A DNA stretch of 20,070 nucleotides, taken from assembly GCA_003254885.1 (NCBI GenBank), contig QANT01001240.1, positions 1 to 20,070 of the forward strand, given 5' to 3'. The notes beneath the pieces were generated by a model. The model ran no database searches, was not told the DNA's origin, and saw only the letters and a list, made by a program, of their open reading frames with translations. How positions within the stretch are numbered: position 1 is the first letter of the stretch; the number at the start of each line of letters is the position of its first letter. Source of the DNA: Purshia tridentata (Eukaryota > Streptophyta > Magnoliopsida > Rosales > Rosaceae). The translations under genes were made by a program, and so were the position numbers. This document shows, piece by piece, positions 1-8,874 of the stretch.

Positions 1-743
1 AGTCTAAGAGAGGAGAAAAAATTGGACCAGCCTATGAATCACCCTTCTTTTTATATGACAAGATACAAATGCTAATCTAATGTAATTGTCAAAAGAGATA
101 ATTATCGTAGTTATCACTTGTGGAAAATGTGTAGGTACTTTAATGCTTTTAGTAATGCACCTAGTAAACCTCGTGACTCATGAAGTGGTCAAAATGATTT
201 ACACACCGTTGTACCGTCCTCTTGACTTGTTATATACACTGTCACATAATTACTAATTTTACTCTTATTATTTTGAATTGAATTTACATATGTTAATTAT
301 CATTTTGACACTTTTATAAGAAGTAATGAGAGTATCGGAAACATAACAAGTCGAAATATTATTCTTAAAATTGAAATATATAACTGTTGTCGTTTATCTG
401 CAAACTTAAATTTAGACAATGTTAAACAGTTCCTGTTTTGGTTTTTCATTTCTTTGGTTAGGTATTCAATCAATTTTCTTACAGGAGTAGATTATAAATG
501 CATATTTTGGTAGATTTGGTGATATTTTTGTTATGTATGTAATTGTTGGAGTTACATCTAGAATGAACTTCATAACCTGTAATTTCTATGATTGATTGCT
601 CAAGCAGACAATGTTCGGTAGTGTATGTTTTAAATTATTTACTGTCAAACAGTATATGTTTCATTTAGTTTATAATTTTGATTTACTTTGTTTTGTTATT
701 TTGATTTTAAATTCAGTTTATCTTGATTTTATGTTTATGGGGG

Positions 744-1125
744 TTTTAGGGGTGATGTTGGGTGTTTTTTTTTTTTTTCTAGTTTTGAACACTGTGATGC
801 AGCTATTGATTTGAAAAAATTGTGTAGTTTTTTTTAGTATATATGTAACAATATCTGTTTAAGTTTCTTTAGATATTGAAAATCAGTATATGTATGACAA
901 TATATGTTTAGGTTTTACAAATACTGAAATTAGTATCAATCACACAGTTATTAACAGTGTCTATTTTAGGGGTAATGTTGGTTTTTTTTTTTTTCTCTAG
1001 TTTTGGACATTGTGATGCAGCTACTGATTTTAAAAAAATGTATGATTTTTTTAGTATATGTGCAACAATATCTGTTTAGGTTTCTTTAGATACTGAAAAT
1101 ATCACACAATCATTAACAGTGTCTA
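744..1125. repeat. Imperfect tandem duplication, period ~220 bp
   Basis: A block at 744-882 recurs at 964-1100. Both copies begin TTTTAGGGGT-ATGTTGG, run through a long T tract, CTAGTTTT, GTGATGCAGCTA and TGATTT, and end TTTCTTTAGATA-TGAAAAT. After each copy comes ATCACACA followed by ATTAACAGTGTCTA. The second copy lacks about 60 bp of the spacer found after the first. Within the first copy the segment ending GAAAAT is itself partly duplicated (about 836-882 and 883-930), so the duplications are nested. It lies inside the transposon. Confidence 0.7.
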
Positions 1126-1329
1126 ATATGTTACTGAAAATCGGCATATTAGACACTGCATGATAATGTCTAATATCCACACTGACTGATAGTGTCTAAT
1201 ATGTACACTATCTGACAGTATCTAATATGTTTCCGAAACTATGCGACAATTTTTGATAAAATCGGCATATTCTAATATGTTTTTAAAACTATGCAACAAC
1301 TTTCAATTAAAAAAACAGTGTCTAATATG
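1117..1329. repeat. Cluster of CAGTGTCTAATATG motifs, including a perfect 14-bp inverted pair
   Basis: CAGTGTCTAATATG at 1117-1130 is followed after 14 bases by its exact reverse complement at 1145-1158. Further direct copies, exact or with a change or shortening, lie at 1165-1176, 1190-1203, 1216-1229, 1271-1279 (short) and 1316-1329 (exact). ATCGGCATATT occurs twice (1140-1150 and 1261-1271). Dense short motifs in both orientations inside a terminal-inverted-repeat element resemble subterminal transposase-binding repeats of CACTA or hAT elements; that role is inference. Confidence 0.65.
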
Positions 1330-1545
1330 CATCTTAAATAGGAGGATGAAGAGAAAAAACATGAAGCAAAAAAGGAGAAAAATGAAAAAAAAATAAATAA
1401 AAAAAATCTTACACATTGCTATAGTAAAAAAAAATCTAATGTGTTACTGATATGCATCTTAAACATGAAGATGAAAAGAAACAAGATGTTAGGAAAAAAT
1501 AGGAGCAAAACAAAAACCTTACACGTTGCTATAGGTAAAAAAAAA
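1316..1545. repeat. Second imperfect tandem duplication, ~115-bp unit
   Basis: Two purine-rich units follow each other. Each has ATATGCATCTTAAA, then GA-GATGAA-AGAAA, then CTTACAC-TTGCTATAG and a long A run; the first runs from about 1322 and the second from about 1450. They diverge mainly in the lengths of the A and AAG runs. The duplication is part of the interior of the same transposon. Confidence 0.6.
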
Positions 1546-2155
1546 AAAGAAAAAAAAATATGACACATTCGAACACTGTGAGTTCTATTATAGTTTAATT
1601 TTTTGTTTAATTAAACTGGATGGATCCTATGTTTGGAGTTGCCTAAAAAGGTGAAAGATAATGCTATTCTCACCAAAAAGAAAAAGATAATGCTCTTTAC
1701 CAATTTCAGAGTGTATATATTATTCATCAATAAACTCATCTTGTTGACAGGGCTTCATCCATTTAATCGTTAGGTACATAATTGTATTAATCTGAATAGC
1801 AGCATAGTCTGTATTAGTTTGTTAATAGTTGTTAGTTAGTTATGTTGATATTGCCATGTGTCTAATTTTTCCATATTTTAACTTATGGAAATAAGTACAG
1901 TGGCAAAGAAAGGTAAATATATTTACCTTTAAGCACGATGGAAAAGATAGTAAATATATTCATATTTTGTGACTGGTTCTATTTATGCATAATTTCAAAA
2001 ATTTCATTTAAGTCAATGAGTAAATCATCGATTATTATTGAATGTTAAATTATTTTTGTGATTTTTTTGTAATTGACCTTATATAATAACTAGTTTTTCT
2101 CCTAAAAAAATGGGTGTTTCACACGCCTGTCCAATTTTTGCACCTCTTTTAGACT

Positions 2156-2584
2156 AATACATTAATATTTTTTATTTTTAATACATTAATATGTTAAGGA
2201 ATCGTAAATCCCATTATTTTATTTCTTCAGCTGCTTTAATAGTAGTGGAGAAAACTGAAAAGCAACATTTGGGTGTAAAGATGAGTAGACAGTTTTTTTC
2301 TCGATTTCAGTTTGTTTGGTTGCTTGTTATTGAACTTATTGGTGTTGTATTTTCATTTAAGCTTTGAGAAACAGGAATTAATAAAAATAATCAAATCCAA
2401 TTTGTTTTGGATTTTGTTTGGTGCAAGCAAAGCAATGGTCATGATTTCTTGAAAGGAAAGAGAAGGAGGTGGCACACTGGCACCGGCACTGGCACATGAA
2501 TAAAAGCGATGGTCGGTGCTGAGCAGAGTATGCCAAGAGAGAAAAAAGCAGAACTTATAGTCATGGAGTCAGGAGGTGATTAGA
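2156..2584. other. AT-rich intergenic spacer
   Basis: No gene is visible. It opens with a 13-bp direct repeat, AATACATTAATAT, at 2156-2168 and 2180-2192. A short GC-richer patch near 2470-2500 has CACTGGCAC-type repeats. Nothing else could be assigned. Confidence 0.5.
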
Positions 2585-2933
2585 AAAAGTAAATAATTAT
2601 TTGCATATTTACTTTCACCAAACTATAGTTTCCTCTCATTTCATAATTTTAAAATTTATTGCCACAATTAACTCCTTATAAGTTTTTTTTCTGTCTTATA
2701 CAACTCGAAATTGTTAAATTTGTCAATTTTATCGTCAATTTCTCATGTCACATAGATATCACATCAACAATTTAAATAGTGAAATGAATGGACTTGACTA
2801 ATTCGGGTTATGTAAGACACAAAAAAAATTTATAAGAGATCAATTGAGACACTAAAATATAAATTTTAAAAAAGATAAAATGAGACAAAACTATAATTTT
2901 ATGAAGTAAATGTGCAAATAAGTCAAAAGTAAA
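2585..2933. mobile_element. Mutator-like MITE (331 bp) with 9-bp target-site duplication
   Basis: The element at 2594-2924 is flanked on both sides by the identical 9-mer AAAAGTAAA (2585-2593 and 2925-2933). Its arms are inverted repeats of about 115 bp. From each end one reads TTATTTGCA-ATTTACTT, then CTATAGTTT, CTCATTT, TTTAAAATTTAT, CTTATAA-TTTTTTT, GTCTTA and CGAA. The 9-bp duplication length is the hallmark of Mutator-like elements, and long arms with little internal sequence make it a MITE. It encodes nothing. Confidence 0.85.
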
Positions 2934-3899
2934 ACACGTTGCTTCAAGGTTTCAATATTAATAAGCTCTCTTTTGCCATGAAAATTCTATGTTCTTTAAT
3001 TTCTTTTGATTACAATATGAGAAGATTCGTTGGTAAATTGTTGGCCAACTTGGAGAGATTTTGTTTTTATAATTATTGTTTGGGTCATGGCCCATGGGTA
3101 ATTTAGCCTGATAAGCCTCCAAGGCAAAGAAAAAAAGAAAGAAATATGTAGGTAGATCAAGTCTATTTTCAACGAATGCTTATGCAGTGTGCTTTTTGGT
3201 CATGTCATGGGACCATTTGCTTTGCTTTGCAAAAATGTCTTACATGGAAATGAAAAGCAACCTTCTTTTATGTGAGGTGAGGTGACCTCTGTTGAAATCA
3301 TGAGCAATTTAATTCAGATTCAAGAATGAAAAGAAAAGATAAAGATATGGAATCATACTTCATTTCTTTCTGATTTGACATCGCATATTAAATTATTAAT
3401 TACCATATTTATAATTTTGCTTGCCTTAAAATCTTGAATTCACAATGTATATCTTAAAATTAATTTGAGCATGTGATTTTTTTTATTTTTTTTTTGGTTG
3501 AGATAAGGTAGATGAAGAGTTAGTGAACTGGCCTTAGATATTTGTATTAGTTGTGCTTTATAAATTGTTAATATTTGTTCTGAAATTATTATATATTCAC
3601 AGTTTAAACAAGATCGATGTTCACTTTAATGTTGTTTGTTATTTTATTGGTCTGTTTTTAGGATGAAAATGATGGTTTCTTTCTCAATATTAGGAATTTA
3701 AAAGAGTGAGTGAGTACTCTAGATAGGCTTTCACATCATCTCAGACATGGTGATTGCCTAGTTGAAAAAAGGCTTGCACTCAATGTGTGAAGGCAAAAAA
3801 CAACCCTCCATTCCCTCCTCCCTCTTTAATTTTTTTCTAGATATTTAGGATTTATTCTAGGGGTGTTTTCTTGGCTTAATGGTAATCTTATGACTTATA
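2934..3899. other. Intergenic region upstream of the small membrane protein gene
   Basis: AT-rich sequence with no ORF or exon I can support. It may hold distal promoter elements of the + strand gene that starts further right. No hairpin matching a plant microRNA family I know was found. Confidence 0.4.
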
Positions 3900-3900
3900 T

Positions 3901-3933
3901 GAGAGAGAGAGAGAGAGACAGAGAGAGAGAGAG
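3901..3933. repeat. GA microsatellite
   Basis: (GA)9, a CA interruption, then a further GA run ending in GAGTAGAG. It precedes a pyrimidine-rich stretch that may be the leader of the + strand gene. GA/CT repeats are common at plant core promoters and leaders. Confidence 0.85.
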
Positions 3934-3945
3934 TAGAGTATGGTC

Positions 3946-4134
3946 CTTTCCTTTGAACTTTGCTTTGAGTTTTCTGGGGTTTTTTTGAGAAAATATGAGG
4001 AACAAATGTAGTGTATATTAATGTCACCAACTATTGGCAGCCTTCTTCTTTAATCTTGATGCTACCCCTAGTCCTACACACCCATTTCTTTCTTCTCTTG
4101 AATCATTCCTCATCTGGTACAGCACAGCTGTAAG
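3946..4134 (+). other. Candidate first non-coding leader exon of the small membrane protein gene
   Basis: This stretch, unlike its surroundings, is pyrimidine-rich (TTCTTCTTT, CCCATTTCTTTCTTCTC) and ends at possible 5' splice sites: AAG/GTAACC after 4134, or CT/GTAAGG after 4129. It lies about 2.4 kb upstream of the start codon. Placement rests only on composition and donor-like sequence; the start is unknown, and an alternative TATA-like TCTATAAATC near 4250 could mark a later start. Confidence 0.25.
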
Positions 4135-5179
4135 GTAACCAACATTTCTTCTCTCTCCACGTTTCCATTTCTTTCTCTTTCATTTTCATAACCTTTTGTT
4201 GTTGTTATGTGGGTGTGGTGGGCTTTAATCCAAAACCTATCCAATACCAAATCTATAAATCAATACATATATATCTACACCTTGCACTTGCAGCAGCCTT
4301 TAGTTGTGTATTTAATAATCTGTAGCAGCTTTTTCTTTTTATGCTTTTGTTTTCTCTTTCTTATATTTAGTGGGTAATTATTGGAGATTATGTGAGATAT
4401 TGTCACCTTTCCATGATTACATACATTCCATGGTAATGTTAGATTTGAATTGGGTTAGTATTGAGAGATGCTATCTTTGTAAAAGTTGATAAATAGGTTC
4501 CACACCACACTCTATCAGTAATTTTCCCATCTGTAATCTTTGCCTAGCTGGCCTGACCCAGGTGGACTTTATCTCCTATTTGTTATATTGATTCTAAATG
4601 ATAGTTAGAAACTTAGGATCATATTTGTGCATGATGTTTAAGGGGTTTGAAATTATTTCAATATTGGACCTTGGACGTATAATAGTTCCTTTTATGCTTA
4701 TATTCTTTTGGTTGTTAAATTTATATAAACAATTATGAATGTAGTTAATTATGATAAGAATGGCTGAGAAATCATAAGTTTGTGTTGGTTCCAGCAAGTG
4801 GCAGATGGGTTCATGTGGGTTAATGAGTTGGGTTAATTACAAATTGGGACCTAAATGAAATTTAGCACTTAAAAAGTTTTCAACTTTTAAAAAGCACCAC
4901 TAGGCCACTCTTGGTTTTGGCTACCCAGACAGGGAGGCCCATTCTTTTGAATTCTTTAAGTTTGTTTCTTCAGACAAGGTATAGTATCCATTAAGTTAGG
5001 CATCAGGATCATGAACATCAAAACAAAAAAGAAAAGTGTACCAATGAGATTATCATACAACTTTGTCTTTAAATTTTTTTATGGGGATATAAAAAGCTAG
5101 TTAAGGCTGGGTGAGAGCTGCATTCTTTAAATAATCTATTGATCGAGAAGTGTGGGTGTGTCTTGTTTTTCCGTGGCAG
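4135..5179 (+). other. Probable leader intron or promoter sequence, no gene seen
   Basis: T-rich sequence typical of plant introns. A short imperfect hairpin of the form TTAAAAAGTT...AACTTTTAAAA lies near 4869-4893. No coding exon or RNA gene recognised. Confidence 0.3.
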
Positions 5180-5264
5180 TTAAGCTATAGAATCTCAATC
5201 AAAGATAATGGTTGCTGCTATATCTATGAAAAAACACCAATGGCTTTACTGCTTCTAAGACCAG
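5180..5264 (+). other. Candidate internal leader exon with a 16-residue upstream ORF
   Basis: An acceptor-like tract (TTGTTTTTCCGTGGCAG) ends at 5179 and CCAG/GTTAGT gives a donor after 5264, bounding 85 bases. Inside, ATG at 5208 opens a 16-codon ORF (MVAAISMKKHQWLYCF) ending TAA at 5258. It could be an optional leader exon of the + strand gene. Splice sites alone support it. Confidence 0.3.
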
Positions 5265-6337
5265 GTTAGTCTACATTGAGATTAAATATCAAGTTTTTAT
5301 GTCTCTACAACACAAGAAGATAAATTGATTGTTGAAAATTTTCTAGTTCTTGCTCTTTTCTCAGGGTAGGTGTAAAATATATGCTTAATATTGTCCTGCA
5401 TTCATATCCTTTTCCTTGATCCCCTTGGCATTTTAAGCCCTGTTTAAGATAAATACCTTGTCACTTCACTCATTTATCATATCTAGCTTCTCAGAGAATG
5501 AAAATTAGGATCAAGTGAGTGAACATGGTGTGGTGTTTTGACTTTTGTCTGCAATTTTAGAGCCCAGGTCTGTTGAATGAAGTTTCACTGATTTTTAACT
5601 AATCTTACAGGCAGGGATCACTCAGAAATCCATTTTTAGAGTCACATTCTGCAGTGATTATGTTGCTTTGTACATTTCTTGTTTGGAGATGATTGCTCCT
5701 CTCCGTGTGTGTTTACAAATTGATTTGGAATTTCAACACAAGGAAATCTATTCTTTATTGGTGGTAAATTTGTATCATACTCTTTAAGCAGCTTCAGAAT
5801 GCTACTTTTTTACTATCCAGACTTTTCTTTTCATCCTTCCTCTTCCTGTGTCCTGAAGCACCTCAAAGTTAGAAATTGACACATTTAAAGTTGTAGAATC
5901 TGGAATCTGCTATTTCAGGTTTTCTTTTTGCAATCTATTTTGGAGCTTATGCATATTATTGGTTTCAGCTAAGTTGATTTTATACATAATTACTAGGAAA
6001 TGTGATGATACAATGACAGTCCAGTGCTTAAATAAATATTAAAATTACTTTATTCTTCAAGAAAATGTTTCATTAAAATGTTTGAATGGTTCACTGTTTT
6101 ATGAGTGGTTTTCCGGAGAGAAAAGTTGAGTTCCTAGATCAGAATGGTCAAAATCTATGTGGATTGTCCTGTTCACTACTCATCCCAAGGAAATATAGTC
6201 CTGGCATTGTTCCTTGTATTGCACTTGACATAATGCTATCCTTTTGTTTCTAGATATTACTGCGATTTCCTGCAACATTGGTTATGAATCATCCTTAAAT
6301 CAGAATGTTAATGTTTTCTTCATGTTTTATTTTTCAG
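5265..6337 (+). other. Probable leader intron, no gene seen
   Basis: T-rich sequence ending in a strong polypyrimidine tract and acceptor, TTTTATTTTTCAG, at 6337. No open exon or structured RNA recognised within it. Confidence 0.4.
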
Positions 6338-6351
6338 CTAGAGACCTCAAC

Positions 6352-6442
6352 ATGTATGTGCAAAGACGATCTTATAGAAGAATCAATGTTAGCCAAATCT
6401 GAATTAGCTAGAAGAATTCATTTGATCACTCTAACCAGTTAG
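6352..6442 (+). promoter_or_regulatory. Two overlapping upstream ORFs in the leader
   Basis: In the exon that begins at 6338, ATG at 6352 opens a 16-codon ORF (MYVQRRSYRRINVSQI, stop 6400-6402). ATG at 6386, in another frame, opens an 18-codon ORF (MLAKSELARRIHLITLTS, stop 6440-6442). Both end about 100 bases before the main start at 6544. Scanning ribosomes would meet them first, so they may lower translation of the main ORF. Whether the peptides are conserved is unknown. Confidence 0.45.
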
Positions 6443-6543
6443 TTCTTTAGTATATCTGTACTAAATACCCCCAATTCACCCCCTTCCACACCCAAAATTA
6501 GCATTGAAGAGGAGAGAAAGCCAAAACCTAGTGCAGTGGGACT

Positions 6544-7371
6544 ATGAACAAGATTGGTTCTGAAAGATCAAAGCCATGGACCATATATACAAATTCAGAA
6601 CCAAGCCCATCTCAAGCGGGAATTGATCGGGAAGTGGCATGGAAAAGCTCTGGGACATCCATGAATGCCATTTCTTTTGGCTTTGTTGCCACAGCTATCT
6701 TGATATCTATGTTTCTTATCATGGCAATCTTTGAACATTTGTTTAGGCCAAGTCCATCCTTTTCCACACCTGAAGGTGTGACTCACAGTTCTCTAGAGTC
6801 AGGACATTTTGAGAAGCATGGAATTCCACAAACAGTAAGTTTCTAATTCATATTGTTCTCAAAGTAAGTACATAAGGAGATGAATTTCATGTTGGGTTTA
6901 ATATGTTTCAATATATGACTGTAAAGCCTTGTGTTTTCACTGTCCCCCGTTGTTTATATCTGCTTCTGAAATAGCTTTCTGGGATTCAAATGATTGAGAC
7001 TTCTTCACTTTTTTTAGAGATTATGTATCATGCCTTCTCAATCTTTTAAGTAGCTGTAATCTAAAAATGTGAACTGTTTGAGAATAGGATCCTACATTAG
7101 GAATTTATAGCCTTGTGTTACAATATATAATGTTCTGGGCTTTTCACCTATTGACAATTGATTTTGGGTCGGATGTTCTAATTACTTCGTTTACTTCTTT
7201 GAGCTGATCTTAATTGTTCATATACAGGTTTCAACATCTTATGCATCTGATTTCTCAGTATTGATGCCAGGACAGCAGTACCCTACCTACCTTGCCCAAC
7301 CTGCTCCTCTCCCATGCCCAAGAGAAGGGACTTATTGGCCTTCCCATGAACATAAATTTGTACTTCCTTAG
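6544..7371 (+). CDS. Small single-pass membrane protein of unknown function (144 aa, two coding exons)
   Basis: Exon 6544-6834 ends ACA/GTAAGT and exon 7228-7371 follows TTCATATACAG; both boundaries are phase 0 and join in frame to 144 residues ending VLP and TAG. The ATG is the first in its frame after a TAG at 6529-6531, so the N-terminus is well fixed. Residues 1-40 are polar (SERSKPW, DREVAWKSSG). Residues 41-67 form one hydrophobic membrane segment (ISFGFVATAILISMFLIMAI). The rest is a Ser/His/Pro-rich tail with VLMPGQQYPTYLAQPAPLPC, then PREGTYWPSHEH. There is no cleavable signal peptide and no catalytic motif. The tail motif MPG-x-PT-x-PAP-x-PC-x-REG-x-WP-x-H looks like that of small uncharacterised plant membrane proteins, from memory. 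It converges on the MACPF gene. I do not know its function or membrane. Confidence 0.85.
6835..7227 (+). other. Intron of the small membrane protein gene
   Basis: 393-base phase-0 intron, donor GTAAGT and acceptor TATACAG. T-rich; nothing else seen. Confidence 0.8.
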
Positions 7372-7588
7372 GATATACTTACTTTCATTGAGGCATTATT
7401 ACTGAGGCTGTTTGTATATTTAGAAAATGATCACATTTGTTCAGTTCCATACTAAGCTATCTAATTTTATATATTGAAGGCTGTTTTCTGCAGGAACCTA
7501 CTGTCCTTCATATAATCAACTTTTGACTACTAAGGAATATATTCAAAATTTCTCCCTCTCCTTTTGGAGTTGCTCATTTAAAAATAAA
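7372..7588 (+). terminator. 3' untranslated region with a possible poly(A) signal
   Basis: Downstream of the TAG the sequence is T-rich. An AATAAA lies at 7583-7588, within TTTAAAAATAAATG, about 215 bases after the stop. Plant poly(A) signals are loose, so the actual cleavage site is uncertain. Confidence 0.4.
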
Positions 7589-7653
7589 TGAAAAAGCCAA
7601 GATTTTTGGGTGTTTATGAACACAAATATGAGTTGAAAGAAAACCCTGTGAAG

Positions 7654-7864
7654 AACTTGGGTGGGACCGTCCTACCACTGATGAAAAGCCATATATTAGA
7701 AGTTTGTAATTTTCAATACTCAACCTGCCTTGACAATATATACCTCATGCATTGAGAATATAAAATAAAATTATATTATATATTAACACATGATTTCTCA
7801 AGAGTGGTTGGTTTCACCACGTCAGCATTATGAGGTGGTAAGACCGTCCAGTCCAACCTAAGTT
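7654..7864. mobile_element. Probable MITE, ~211 bp
   Basis: The ends are inverted. From the left one reads AACTTGGGTGGGACCGTCC then TACCAC (7654-7678). From the right, on the other strand, AACTTAGGTTGGACTGGACG then GTCTTACCAC (7864 back to 7835). The 15-bp cores at 7664-7678 and 7835-7849 match at 13 positions. The middle is AT-rich with TATATTA runs. No clean target duplication was found; a small palindrome, GACAAACTCATTTGTC, abuts the right end. It sits between the 3' ends of the two genes. Confidence 0.5.
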
Positions 7865-8430
7865 GACAAACTCATTTGTCAATGATTTGCAGTTTCCATC
7901 TTAATTCTCTCAATGTTTTATTATATTGATAGACAAAGATTACACCAAATGTTAATCCATTATTCCAAAATAATGAAGCTATGCACCAAACATTTTCCTC
8001 TGATTTATTTAGTCCGTTGCAGAGTTGAAAGAATTTGTTCCACTAGCTTTTGTTCTCCAGACGGTCCAGAATTAGAACAGAAAATGAAGTTTTGAAATCG
8101 AAATGACAGATTATCTTTCCCTCCATGACTTCATGTTTTCACTTGAATAATCATGTTAATGCACCAATGGGATTGTGTGATTGAAACCTGAATCACCCAA
8201 AATCGTAATCGATTCAAAAGCTTATGTGTAAATCAACTTAGGGAGGAATTTTAAGGTAACCTTTTAGTACAACATATAGTCAGTTGGATTTGAATTTATA
8301 AATGCTAAAATTAATAACTCATTGACTTATAGTATTAAATCCAACCATTGAGTGCAACAAGTGTTCATTGGTGCTCAAAATCTGTCAATTGGGAGAAAAG
8401 TACTGTATATTACTGAATATCAGGCAAAAA
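7865..8430. other. Intergenic sequence between the convergent gene ends
   Basis: No gene seen. A weak inverted repeat, TTGGATTT near 8286 and AAATCCAA near 8337, with similar flanks, might be another small decayed element around 8260-8380. The ORF at 7913-8095 lacks coding character. Confidence 0.35.
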
Positions 8431-8874
8431 TGGAATTTCATTCCACATAATCTCATCCAGTCATTCCCTTCCTTTTGAAGTTTACAAGGCCTCTTTTTCA
8501 GTTCTGGTCAATTCTTCCTAATCTCAATGTAGACTCCATACCAAAAGCCTAGCACACCCAGTAACCGCTTGAGGCAAACCCAGCTCAGCTCATATGATGC
8601 CCAACCCAAAAATTTACATCACATGAACTGGAAATGACAGCACCCTGCCCTTCTGTGAACTTGTCAAAGTAAGAAATCTACATTCAAAACAGATATCACA
8701 TCACAGCTGAGAAATGAAATATACAGTAATATAACAGCCTTGGCAACTTTCAATTCCTTCTCACATCCCCACCATTCTTCCTCCTTTTTAGTACCCTACA
8801 CATCTATACCATTTTAACTTTTAATTTTTTCTTTGGAATGATTTGCAGTTTCCTTAGACAATAAGCAGAATCGG
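8431..8874 (-). terminator. Probable 3' untranslated region of the MACPF gene
   Basis: Follows the TAG at 8875-8877 on the - strand. I saw no canonical AATAAA on that strand, so the extent is a guess based on typical plant 3' UTR length. Confidence 0.3.

Larger units (their letters stand above)
1..2155. mobile_element. Non-autonomous DNA transposon with ~60-bp terminal inverted repeats
   Basis: The first ~60 bases of the window and the reverse complement of 2096-2155 match. Both begin AGTCTAA, continue with AGAGG and AAAATTGGAC, and reach TGAA-CACCC, with about 36 of the first 44 positions identical. The ~2 kb between them is AT-rich and holds no believable coding exon; the longest ORF, near 596-814, is low-complexity and hydrophobic. 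The interior contains tandem duplications and a clustered 12-14-bp motif, annotated separately. Long terminal repeats, an internal motif cluster and no transposase fit a deletion derivative of a DNA transposon, possibly Mutator-like or hAT. The superfamily cannot be fixed because the left target-site duplication lies outside the window. The element could also extend left of base 1. Confidence 0.7.

Noticed and set aside
596..814. 72-codon hydrophobic ORF
   Set aside because: Encoded by T-rich low-complexity sequence inside a transposon; the Phe/Leu/Val composition follows from the base composition.
3720..3800. Possible microRNA hairpin around AGGCTTTCACATCATCTCAG
   Set aside because: No convincing long stem and no match to plant microRNA sequences I remember.
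6595..6786. - strand ORF of 63 codons
   Set aside because: Antisense shadow of exon 1 of the small membrane protein gene.
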